Assembly (NCBI RefSeq): GCF_901709675.1
Contig: NC_051088.1
Coordinates: 9,696,193-9,760,192, forward strand
Length of the DNA: 64,000 nucleotides
Reading direction: 5' to 3'
DNA from: Syngnathus acus
Taxonomy: Eukaryota; Chordata; Actinopteri; Syngnathiformes; Syngnathidae
In this document: piece by piece, positions 19,661 to 31,760 of the stretch
Position numbering within the stretch: the first letter of the stretch is position 1
Layout: every line of letters begins with the position of its first letter
Notes under the pieces: model-generated
Seen by the model: the letters and a program-made list of their open reading frames with translations, nothing else
Told to the model about the DNA's origin: nothing
Database searches by the model: none
Made by a program: the position numbers and the translations under genes

Positions 19661-22600
19661 CGTGTACAGGCACACTTGGTCCTTGTGTTCATTTGGTTGT
19701 CTTTGCTCAGAATGAAGAAGAAGAAAAAAAAGACTACATGGCTTGCATATTTTATCATCAGGCAGGTTTTCTGTCTATCCTTCCTGCTGTCTTTCTCTTA
19801 ATGCCCACAGAGGGCACTCTGACTCCTACTAAGACCATCCTCACTTCATCTTCTCTGGCAATAGCGGATGTGATTATCAGGCCGCTGATAAAAGACAAAA
19901 TGTTCTTTGGGATGCTTAGCAGTCCTACTTTGCTTTTGTTGTTGAACATTTGGCCCAGAAATGAGATTAGATGACTTGTCTAACAGCAGCGACGCAGTGT
20001 TTACCCTCATCCCAAAGCCAAATAAATGGCTGGGGTTTTATATGTGCTCATTGTTATTCCCTCTCTATCTTTTACGTTCTCCTTTGAAGGTTAATTACTT
20101 ATAGATAGTTAAGGACTACAGATCAACAAAAAGCAGCCCATTGATCTCTTCCCTCACCTCTGCAATGTCACACTCTTTACACAGTGGGACAGAGCCCTCG
20201 TGATTATCTGTTCCCATCGATCCATTCCTCTCTCTCCCTCTTTCTTCCTTTCACTCCTTTCTCAGTCTCTTCCCCCTGTCGTTGCCAAAACCTCATTAAC
20301 CAAAATGTTCTTTTTCATATGCAGACTGCCGCCGTTTGTGTTGTTGCTCCTCACTCGCCTTGTGTTTTGTCAGTACCGGCCACCGAGGGACAGGTGAGTC
20401 AACAGCTCATGGTAAATAGGCTCCATTGATTGAGGAAATGGATTTTGCTGTGTACCAACTGTTCATATGGACTTGAGTTACAGCAAAACCATGCTGGTTT
20501 TCTTGAGAAATAAGTCAATCAATGGTGATAAATAAAATACTCTCTGTGAATCACAGTATACCCTAGTGGCCTAAAGTGATTTTCCAGTTTTTACCTCAAC
20601 TCATGTTTGCAATTAAGGTCTTCAATTTCTCTTCTTAGGGACACTCAGAAAATACTATAAAAATGCAAGGCCACTTTGAAATGGTTCAACTTTACTTTAG
20701 CCAATATGCTAAACCTAAACCATTGTAGAGATCTGTAAGTTTTGTTGCTAGCCTGCGCTATGGTAGTCCATAAGATATTAAAAAAGAAAAAATATAACAG
20801 GGCAACTCCATGGCAGAAAAGGTGGGCCTCACTAGCATTAAACTTATCTCAGGTAGGGGACTACAAAAGTATTATCCTGGAAGCCCTAAATGCCCCGCCA
20901 GCCCACGGTTGGCCTCTTATGTAGATGAAGATATGCCAAGCAATCTCATACGTTTTTGTACAAGTTATTACAAACATTCATAGGTAATTAAACAAAAGGT
21001 TAGAATAGATCTGCCCCTCTGCATTGAGCAGCAGCAGAATCACATCTCCACATTCCACACATGAGAAATCTGTACCAAGCTGACCTTAATATAAAGCAGA
21101 GATTTGAGCATACAATTGCGATTCTGAGGCGCATCAAATTGTGCGGTTGGTGGAAATGAAGGAAGTGAGAGATGAGAAGTAATTTCTTCTTTCTTTCCGT
21201 CTTGGCACCCACAGTAGAAAGTGATCAGTACAATGCAGACAAAAGACATGGGCCGTGACAACTGTTAATTTTATTTTAGGATTTGCCGAGGGCTGCTTGA
21301 AAAAACTGACGGCGGCCTGTAAATGACCCCGCAAGTTGTATTTTGGACACCTTATTTTTGCACCATAACCACCAACCATAACAAGTGAAGAAAGTAACTG
21401 AAAATGTTGACTGGCAGGCAATGTTAGTGTTGTGTAGTTATGCAGAAATTCTGAAGTCACACCAGAATCTCTTTCCTGCAGACAGTGCAGGTTTGATTCC
21501 TGGACAGCAGTACCCGAATACCCAGCCACTAAACTAATAAATGACAAATAAAAGTAATGAGTTGTCTCAGAAATGGTATCTGCCAGCAAAAAAAAATAAT
21601 AATAATGTAGTGACAGACTATGACACCCACTAATACGAAAAGCCGTGCATTAAAAAAAAAGGACAAGGACTTCCAAACGGCGGACCTAGAATGCTAATAT
21701 TCTAGTATAAACAACACTTGAACTTTTCTTCTGTGCACTAATTTGTGCTAAAATTCCTGAAAACCCAAAACAGACTAAAACTGTATCCGCCTCAGAATTT
21801 GAGAAATAGCGCTAGAACTTTGTTTCAATTGCACAATCATTGTTATGACTGACCAAATTCCTGACTCAGTTCAGTGTATAGAGGTACTTTACTTGTCACA
21901 TGAACACGAGTCACAAGTGTCTCTGGCATTCTGGAATACTGCACCCAATCACTGAAAGCTCCTCCTGCAAACAAGTGAACTCAAATAAAAAGCTAGCAAA
22001 TGGGAAACACAATTCATTTTCACCTCAGGGATCACCGGCAAAGTAAGACAGAGTGCAGGCCTTTTTGCCTCAGCTTGAGGCCTGCACATCGGATTTAATT
22101 AAGATGTCATGAAAATGTATTGCTCTTCTAAAGAGGCATAAATCAAGTGTGAAAGTGTAGAGCTGCGAGAGAAAATAGCATTTAAGTACTACTTTCAAAG
22201 TTGCTCACAAAGAACCCGAGACAACAACACCCCCAACTTTCCCACCTCGCGTCTCTTTCTTCCGGCTGCGTCGAAGCAGAAAGACGCCCACCAAATTGAC
22301 GGCCCGCTCCAGGAGTTTGTTAGAAGGCTGTGAAGTTGTTAAGAAGCGCCAGGCTGCAGCCACTAGTCCGGCTGTCTTTGTTCACTGTGCTGGAAAGCCC
22401 GCATCGATGAAGCTGACAGCGGTTTTGGCCTCCAGAGATCAGCTGTTCTCTGAGGAAGCTTTTGAACGTTTGTTTCCCCGCCTCTTAGTAGTCTCTGCAA
22501 CAAGAAATCTTTGATCAAATACTCATCTGTGGAATCTCTGTTGAAATGTAGGGACAGAATAATAACTGCAATCTTGTTAGCCTGTTCCTGCAACTGTTTT

Positions 22601-25600
22601 CAAGGGTGTAAATTAACAGGAAGGAAAAATATACAGCGGTGAACAAATTCTTTAGTACACCGTGTAAAACACACAGACCAATATCATCACTTCAATTAAG
22701 TATCTGTACATTTACAGACAGGCTGAGGTGATTTTGAATTAAAATGAACTACAGTGTATTGTCCCAGAAATGTGAAATTCTGTGCCACGAATAGTATATA
22801 TATGTATATATGTACGTATACATATATTAAAATGACTGTACCACAACGTCCTAAAAAATAAATCATGAATGTTCATAGTTTTTAAATAATTCATTCCATA
22901 ACATGCTTCCAATCTGTATGTCAGATTATTTTTTCCCATTGAAATGAATGTAAAGGCCATTCTCCCTTCTAGCCTCCCTCGCCAAAAATTGTAGTGTTTT
23001 TAATAGGGAAAATAACACCATAATATTGTACTTTATGAAGACATACAGTAATGACAATTAAATAGAATGCTAAGAAGCAAACGTGTTTTGACACAATTGA
23101 CATTGTGCTGCTCCTTCTCATGCACACACGTTGGCCACTAGGAGGCAGTAAAATACATAACACAACCCACTCTTTAAGACAGTAATAATTTTGTCATTTT
23201 TCTGCTAAAGAGTGAATTCTCAAGCATTGGTGTTTTGTCTGTCTACATGTGTTGCACCACCATTTGTGTGTAAATATCTGTTGCATTATATCACAGTGGC
23301 TTTCAGTACTAATCATTAGCCCTTCGGTGGCGTGCTCCATTAGGTAGTAGATCTGGGGTTACTGTAGCAATGATAGAGATTGTATTCTCCTTGTAAGGAA
23401 GCAGGGTACCATCACCATAATTTGAAGGAATTATTTGAATGTCATATAATTACAAACAGATACTTCATAATTTTTTGCAGGAATGCGGCATTGGTCAACA
23501 CTCTGGGGCTTTGGGGCAGATAGAGCTGCAGATTCATTCATTTTTGTTGACATCAAAAGTGGAGTAAGGCTTATCTTTCCTTAATCTCAGTGATTAGTGC
23601 ATAACTATGCACCGATGAAAGTACACATTTTAGAAATTAGGTTTTGGCAGACCTCCGTCTGCTGTCTAATGTACCCTGACTGGCTAAGCCTCGTTTTGCT
23701 CAAGAGGGAGCCTACACAAAAAACAAACTATGATTTAAGGTGCTTTGTGTCCTGTGTGCAGCCATCCTGATACAATCCAACCTTTTCTTCCATCATCATG
23801 CGTTACCCCAGTGGACACTCTAAGTGGTGCGAGGCAGGTCAGGGGGAGCTAAAGGTCTCCTTTGGCCTGGAGCCCTGAACCTTTTGAGTCATCCACGTGT
23901 TCACCGTTGGGGTATTACTGTTTCTGCAGCGGGAGACTGAAAGTATTATTCCCCAGTTCCAGCAAATGCGACCTTAACGTTGTGTCCGTCCGCCTCAGCT
24001 TGTTTCGATCTGAATTGCATGTGACAGCTCAGGTGTACGTTTGTTCTCCAGACATGCTTGTGGTTCAGAGCGTGTGTACTTTGACAAAGTGCTCTGAATA
24101 AAGAGCAAGATTTTCAAACGCATCTGACGTCGTTGCGGGAGATTCGCCCCATTGTCATTTGGAATGCGTCACACACTTATTAGATTGTGGAAATGCATTA
24201 AGCGACTCAATTCATTTTCCCACACAGGCTAAGGAGCCAAGGAGTAGAAATTGGATCAAAATGCCCCGCGGTGATATTTCACTGTCTTTACGACTTAACC
24301 TTTCTCTGACCATGTGTGCATGGGGCATAGTTTTCAACAACAATCACCCTGTGATTGACTGGCTAGCGTGTTGTTCGCCTTTGCTCGTCCCGTGGAGAGC
24401 AGCCATTCATCAGGTGTAAAAGCAATCACTGGATCCATCCTTAACCTCCAGAATCAAAGTGGCGCTCTTGTAGTCCTAGTCTGTGAATGAGCATGTAGCA
24501 TGCTAATGAAAAATCAAAAACACGACTACTCCACCACTTTATTTTAGTGGGTATTCCAAATAATTTGGCAATAATATGCGCAACTACATGTCCAAGGCAA
24601 ATCTCATCAAATTTGATGCGCTCCATGTTGAATCATCAATTTGATCAACATTCCAACATATTCAAAGAAACATTTTGGGATGTCTTGTGGAAATGGCTGC
24701 ACATCTGGGTCACACTTGAGCAACCAGTCCAATTTTCCCCACAGCGGATCTTGAACTCGCAAGCCAAAAGTCTTGAAGAGTGACCAAGTGACCAAAGGTT
24801 TGCCATGCCATGAGCATTAAATGGCAGTCGTGGCGTCAACTTCATGGAAGCTGCTTGCAGGGCGACCCTGAACTAGATAAGTGGCCTGTTTCTGTCTAGT
24901 AGATTCATTGAAATCACTGTGAATGTGCTTAGTAGAAGAATTTTCCCCAAACATCTGAAGCCAAAACCTTACACCAGCCAAAGAGTTGTCACACGCTCTT
25001 CCTGCAAACACATTTAATAAAGTCGAAGCAATCCACATTTATAACCATAAATCATTGCATAATCATGCAAATATAATCAAAACGCATGACAAATGAGTGC
25101 AACTGTGCCAGTTTATTATCAGTCATCTGTTTTGCATAGAAATGAGCTCTCGCAAGCTAGGTTGGAAGAAAAAAAAATATTTGAACACTTGGAAAGAGTT
25201 TGGAAGAGTTAGGATTTTCACATATGATGAAAATAAAATGTAATCTGGTTTTGCTCTAAATAGACTATAAACATGGATGGATGTACGGAGAGACGGCTGG
25301 AAAGATGGATAGATGGTTGGGTGGATGGCTCTTCTATTCTGACTCTTCTATTCGTTACTGCAATTCCTGCGTATTGTACATGTGAGCAAGAACACTATAC
25401 AAGTCTCAAATATCATCAGCCTTCATTGTACCCACTAGCAACGGCTGCACGGACTTTTGTAAAAATAGTCAAGCATTATTTAATCGCACAAGCAAGCCAT
25501 CAATTTGGATTGTGCTGACTCTTTAGCCTCTTGAACCTGATGCTTCAGGCTAAATAAAGTGTTGACGCGGGCCCGTCTTCCACCTGTCTCAGGTTGGCCA

Positions 25601-26107
25601 TCGACGCCCAGATTAACGTAGCAGGGAGTATAGCTATTACATGTCTCGTTATTTGTCATAGAAAAGCACTGAACGGTGACCGAGTCTGAGGATGCGATAA
25701 AAGGCGGCGGGCTGTGAGATGGCATCCGTGCGTCATCAATCAGACACAGTGGTGAAACAGCGGGCCCCTCCGCTGGGTGGTGGAAATTGATTTTTCTGTT
25801 AAGTCTCACCGATTAGGGTGTGAAGGAGGCAGCGAGGGAGAATGGGCTCAGATTAGATTGCTGGAAGGTGCTACTGTGAGAAAACGCAGCAAACGCGCAT
25901 GATTCAAAGTCGTTTTGTAGCTTATAGAACGACTGCTCCATCTGTACATACAAAGCATTCTGAATTTTTCATATTTCCCATTTTGTTGAAAATATCCCCC
26001 CCCCCCAAGAAAATAATGGACATAGTGACTGATACTGTTATGGTTCCTGCACACGCAAGCCATATGAGTTCTCTTACAGTGTGGATTTAATTATCGTAAT
26101 GAATTTT

Positions 26108-26247
26108 TCTGTGCCTTGCGGTTGATGGACAGTCAATGGTGTACCCTGCCTCTCGTTGGGATATCATCTGTGACCCCCAATAGGAAAGGCACTGAAGATG
26201 GATGGATGGACGGGCGGATGGACGGACGAACGGTTGGACGGACGGAG
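26108..26247 (+). repeat. Fish dispersed repeat tail with (GGAT/GGAC)n end
   Basis: A degraded copy with the words GGTGTACCCTGCCTCTCG and CCCCAATAGGAAAGGCACTGA. It ends in GATGGATGGATGG that passes into GGACGGACGG repeats. This is the usual 3' end of a very common teleost repeat. Confidence 0.6.
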
Positions 26248-27349
26248 AAACGTTCAGGCCCAGGTGAACATCGCATTGTTGTTCTCAGTTCAAAATTGAC
26301 TCAGTCTAGTATATGATGATTTCAATTTAATACATACATTTTTCTTTAACAATTTAAAAATAAAAACAACAGCTGATAAAATGCAACAAATAATGAAGGA
26401 CTGTTTATATTTTAGTTGCAAAGTGGGCTGGGTTAAATCAATCAACTTTATTTAGCAGACATAGTCCATGAAAGAATAAACAAGCAGTAAGTGGCCGCTG
26501 GTCCATATTTTGCTCATCAAACTGCAAAGCTCAAAATGAGAAATATTCTGCTTCATTAAAATCAAATGTCTCTGTGACTGCCTGGATCGTGATTGAGCCA
26601 CAAAGAAAGTCTAAAAGAATTTCATGGAGAACATGCAACCAATGATTTTAACATTAAGTTAATCTGCTCCCTTCCAGCGGAACACGTGATTCTCCTGCCG
26701 AATGAACACAAGGAACACACGTGGCGCATTGTACCACATCACAAAGAGATCCATCCACTCCCATGCTCGTCTCTCCGTTCATTCAACATGCATCATCCGT
26801 GTCCAAAAGTGCCCTGTTAAAATATGATTCAGCGCACTCTTGGTATTGTAGGCCAGGCGTGGTGATGTTCTGAGGCATGCTGGTGCAGTGACCCCCTCAC
26901 CCTGTCGCCCATATAGCCAATAAGCATAACCATATGTGACAAGGCCGCAGCTACTGAAGGAAAGGTTTGTCACCTCCTTGAAATGTTGCTGACCTCTTTT
27001 CCTTAAGAGTGTTTGTAAATCCTTCCTCTTCACCCCATTTGAAATGTACATTGACCGCACAAACTGGCTCGTTGTGGAGTCCTTGTCCTTTCTATTCTGG
27101 TGAATGACTGAGATACGTTATAGCAAACGCTCAGTTGCTCTTCTATTTGAGATCCTTCTTAATTGACTCTCTTTCCGTTTCAAGTTGGAGTTGGTGTTGA
27201 CCACAAAGATAAATATTTGGGGATCAGGTTAACATTTACAATTCATTTGGTACTCTTTGCAAGGTTTGTTATTTGACCAGGAGGTTCTGGATGGATACAT
27301 TTGGATTTGGTGAGGATGTTTGTTTTGATGATTTGTCTTAATTTCTAAC

Positions 27350-27465
27350 CTTAACCCAGTTCAGGCTGTCACTCGCCTACTGCCTGAAGTCAACTGGGAT
27401 AGGCTCCAGCACGCCCGCGAACCTCATGAAGAAGAGCAGTTCAGAAAATGGATGAATGGTTTTCA
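27350..27465 (+). repeat. Fish dispersed repeat tail
   Basis: Contains GGCTGTCACTCGCCTACTGC, AACTGGGATAGGCTCCAGCA, and a GTTCAGAAAATGGATGAATGG end. It is the same family as 26108-26247, 31543-31760 and 60958-61140. Confidence 0.7.
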
Positions 27466-28361
27466 GTCCTGTGAAAATAATGCAAAGAAGGATACTGTCA
27501 CACATGCATGTATTTTATTTTCCCCGCCCCCGCACTTCTTTCTTCTGAGTCAATCTTGAGTCTGCAGGAACATTGTGTATGCGGCCATTATCTCAAGCAG
27601 GGGGTGCCAGAGCGTGAGGGGCATCCTTCGCCTGACTGACTTTCATTTACAAAGTAGTCGTGTTACTTTTGTGTGGGAAAATGAGATAGCACTGCGGCTA
27701 CATTATACCAAGCTTGCCTTTGCATCCTGTTCTTTCTCTGCCCCCCTTTTATCAGCAGCTCTCTCCTCTCCTACACCCACATTGTTCGTCGGCTCCCGAG
27801 ACGGAACACCCCCCCTGCTTCCCCCGTCTCCCAGGATCAATTAGTCACTTCTACCGAGTGACGGAGCAAGAGAGACAAAAGGGCCGCCCATGATGCCGTT
27901 ACGGCGAGGTGAGGATGTGACATGGCTTTGGTTTCAGTCCATTAAACATGACAAACTGTCTTCGTGGGAACAGAGGATTTGACAGTACCACCAGGACATC
28001 AACAAGAAGTCAAACGAGCGTTCACAACGAGCTTTCAAATACATCACTTGAGTGGAGTGTATGGGGGGGAGTTGATTTGCAGCTGTTGTAGCTGCAGTTC
28101 AGTTATCAAAGTCCATAGCGATGAATCGAGACCGACTGCTGGATTTGAAGTTGTGACATACACACACTCAAAAATGCTGGGATGTTTTCTACGAGGTGGA
28201 TTTTGAGCAGATTAAGTTAGTTGTACCCAAAGTTGGAGTAATTATTTTGATTAGGTTCACGAATCAGCAATCAAGGCTCAAATCCTTGTCAGGGTGGAAA
28301 ATGTTGTCTTACATTCTTCTCATAACAACCCTTGTTGTGAAAAATCAATCCAAAATGTCAC

Positions 28362-28382
28362 AAAAAAAAAAAAAAAAAAAAA
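28362..28382. repeat. Poly-A run
   Basis: 21 consecutive A in intergenic DNA. No retroelement body can be recognised upstream. Confidence 0.9.
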
Positions 28383-29127
28383 CAGATTCAAATTTCTTGT
28401 ATGCTCTCTGACATTATGTATGCCAGTTCAGATTTTTTTTTCCTGCAATTTTAAAGGCGTCTTGTTTGGTCAACTTGTGAATCGTTTAAGTTGCACTACC
28501 AAAACACTTTTTCGAGCAAAATTCTAATGCTGTCTCTATCATCATTATTATTCATTGTAGTACAGCATCTCATGCAAAATACAATTGTATGAAGATGCCT
28601 TAAATTTTTTGGGGTTGATAAAAGTAACATTCTTCTGATATAATTCACTGCCTGCGATTTCATGTTTATTTCACTCTTCACACAAAAACTCTCCACAGAA
28701 GATGGTGAGTCACGATGTTGTGAGTGCCCAATGTTTATGTCCATGTTTGATCTTGTTCATTCCCCTTAGATGAACACCATCCTCAGGAATATTAATTTAT
28801 TCATTTGGTCACTCATTCCAGGCCCGTTGTCCACAAACAAAATGCTATTACGTCAATGATTGTTTCAAGTACTTAACGAGCACTTAATACTGCAACGTTT
28901 CCGTCATGTTTCTCCGCTCAAATAGTTTTACTTGAGGTAAGCTAAGATGACACTGGCCATGCAAAACTGTGAGTCACAGCAGGACACACACGAAAGATTT
29001 CGACTATTTTTAGGATTTGCTGTGACTATTCCACCAATGTTTTGGTCGCCAGAAGCATCGTGGATTGTGTGGGAGCTGTGAATTTGGACTTTTACCCACT
29101 GAATTCCATATAACCTGAATAAAAACA

Positions 29128-29240
29128 GTGAACCCCCGCCTAGCGCGGTTTGAGCTTCATAAATTCACCTAGTCCCTTTTATTTTTCCTCTGAAGCCAAT
29201 CCTCAGCTATTCACTGAAAAACATACATTCTGCAATGGGC
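29128..29240 (+). repeat. Remnant of a Tigger-like DNA transposon end
   Basis: Begins ACAGTGAACCCCCGCCTAGC, then CGCGGTTTGAGCTTCATAAATTCACC and later CAATCCTCAGCTATTCACTG. This matches the layout CAGT-AACCCCCGC-T-CGCGG...ATTCGC...CCGCTATTCGCGG of a widespread family. It is diverged, so the assignment is tentative. Confidence 0.45.
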
Positions 29241-30729
29241 TAAAAATGCCAAAAGATGGTTGTTGAAAAGCTCAAGCTAACAAACAACGGCGGTCTCGTT
29301 ACTTCTTTGCAAATTTTACACTTCCAGTGCAAGTTTCTGTACGATGAACTATTTTTAAGGCAATGCTATGAAATTATCAAATTATGTCAGCATGATTTGG
29401 ATCATAGCATAGGGTTAAAACTATTAGCATCGGATATTTTTTAATTCTAAAAATTTTAAGCGGTGTGTCATTTTTCACTATCCATGTTTTTTTTTTCTGC
29501 TGAGTTTGCTGGTTGTTGGCAACTGCTATTTCTCCTTTCATAGGATTCACTCTGCATGTTAAATGTCTAGCCCGCCCTGGCTGTCAGAACAACATGAGTA
29601 ATGACCAAAAACACTGCTTTTGTTAAATGCCAATGGAATTTCAACTAATAAAGCACTGACACTCGGAGTCATGTGGTGGGCCAGAGAAGAAACCCTTTAA
29701 TGAAAAATCGAGCTGAAATAGAAATAGAGTGGAAAGCTTTTTTGTTTTTCCCTGGCTATGAAAACTCCATTCCACAAAAGACAGAGGCCATGTTTTTAAC
29801 CTACACTTTTAAGGCAACCACTTTATATTGCATGTTATTGCCACCTTCTCTGTTTGTCAGTGCTTACAGAAAGTTAGGATGTTGTTCTTTCATCTGAAAT
29901 TTCAGGATGACCTGAACTAAACCTTTGAAATATTGAACAGTTGGGCTCATGCATTCAGTCAGTTGCCCATAGCCTCATGTGCAAAAATAAAAAGCTGGAG
30001 TCATGCTGTAATGGTTAGAAAATCTTCCTTCCTCTGACTTCCTCTTGCAACTTCTCTCATGTTAGCATTCTGCTGTCATCCAGCTCTCCTACTTTTTCAT
30101 TCTCCTTTGCCTTTATTTCCCTTCCTCAAGGTTTCTTCCTTTAAATGGCTTCGAGGACAGACACTCCATCACTACTTTCTCGTCACTACCTTCTCTACAC
30201 AACCGCCTTTTCTCTCATTGGTCAAATTGACAAAAACTCCTATTAAAAAATGAATAATTTATATAATATGCATTATATCAAACTATATATACATACTATA
30301 TTATCTACTTTATATATATTAGATAATATACATTACATCAAACTATCAGTGATGGAAGCTGTCAGGTTTAATTCGCTGACCGAATAACACAGAAGTGTGA
30401 CCTCTCTAGTGGAGGTAATCAACGTTCAGATTTCAAAGTTTCTTGACATTGAATATAAACTGTGAGGTTGAACACGCTTGTGTTCTCTTAGAAAGACATT
30501 TATCTTTTTTTCTTTCTTTGCCCTGAATCATAGCATTTTTGAATAGGTGTAAAAAAAACTGTCGATTCACGTCAGCTCGCCATGACAGGCACATTTTGTT
30601 GCTAGTTTGGAAAACGCAACTGTCATATTTTAGATTAGATTTCAGAAAATACTGAAGAGTGTCTCTTTTTCTCCCTAAATAAAAAAAAAAAAAAAAAGTG
30701 TTTTATTGCAGTATTTACATTTTAGGTAA

Positions 30730-30826
30730 AAAAAAATTATGCATTGGGTGTTTTGCTATTGTACTAGATTGACAGCTTTGACAAACTCCTTATACAGTAC
30801 TTAACCAATAAAGATGATTCTGACTG
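30730..30826 (+). repeat. Non-LTR-type repeat tail (forward)
   Basis: Runs from GCATTGGGTGTTTTGCTATT to AACCAATAAAGATGATTCTGACTGAG. The end phrase CCAATAAAGATGATTCTG matches the reverse complement of the copy at 14646-14770. Confidence 0.6.
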
Positions 30827-31542
30827 AGATGACAAAGCATTCCAAAGTTTGAGAACAACAACTGAAAAGTTACTCATGTTTAGAGCCATGTTAATGCAGT
30901 TTGAACCTGAGTGGTAGCAGATAAAAATAATATATATACTATATCAAAGTGATTTCAGTCCGTGTATAGGTTTGGTGTGATCACAACCTCACATATCACT
31001 TCATTCACAAGTGGTTTCTTTTAGAAATACCATCATAATCCTGCTAATCATGTAATCTTGATATGAAGTGAACAAATCCCTTGCAGTAGCGTTTTCAAGG
31101 CTGGCTGCTAAGGTAGAGTTGGGGCTGCGCAAGCTGTCATGTTAACTCTGCTGTTTACTTTGTGCACAGTGCATGCAGGATGCCGCCGGGCCTCTACGCA
31201 CACGTGGAGGAAGAACACCGACAGACACCAAGCATGGATTCGCTCCACTAAATGACAATCTGCTGTGCCCGCCGCTTCGTCTGGATGCCACAACAGTGAG
31301 ATACCAAATTACAGCTGTAAATTTTGCACAGCTGCCTCATGCTTGATTACATTTGATCTGAGTTTTCGCTCTCCTTTTCATTACTTCTCTGTGGCTCATC
31401 TCTTACTTTTCCACTTGCTGTCTAGCCCGAGAGCTCTTTGACATCCACTTTGCATTTCTTTTTTTCTGGCATTGTCCCAAATGTCCTGTTTTGCCTACTT
31501 GTGTTTGAAGAATCTCACTCCAGCCTTTAATTAGATTTTTGC

Positions 31543-31760
31543 CTCCTTGGTGGCTTTGTGGTAAGCAAGTGTGCCACATAGTCAAAGTATTTGGGTTCCA
31601 ATCTCTTCTCCAACCTTCCCGTGTTGGGCTTGCAAGTTCTCCTCGTGTCTGCGTGGGTTTTTTCTGAGTACTCTGACGACCACCCACATTCCAATTACAC
31701 ACACGCGAGGTAAAATTGCCCATTGGCATGAATGCGAGTGGTTGTTGGTCTATGTCTATG
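31543..31760 (+). repeat. Fish dispersed repeat, body segment
   Basis: The words GGTGGCTTTGTGGTAAGCAAG, GGGTTCCAATCTCTTCTCC, GTTCTCCTCGTGTCTGCGTGGG, CCACCCACATTCCAA and AAATTGCCCATTGGCATGAA follow the order of a ubiquitous teleost repeat. Its head has a tRNA-like B-box. Confidence 0.7.

Larger units (their letters stand above)
19661..29127. other. Intergenic, mtor to tafa5, first part
   Basis: I find no protein gene. Notable pieces are an exon-like segment (20325-20393), a stretch with a tRNA-like B-box (about 21460-21510, GGTTTGATTCC), a coding-like minus-strand tract (24441-24845), fish repeat tails (26108-26210, 27350-27465), GATGG/GGACGG simple repeats (25273-25330, 26196-26247) and a poly-A run (28362-28382). 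The CpG-richer stretch 27770-27910 could be regulatory but has no clear motif. Confidence 0.65.

Noticed and set aside
21440-21520. tRNA gene suggested by a GGTTTGATTCC B-box
   Set aside because: No A-box at the right distance and no cloverleaf stems; at best a SINE remnant.
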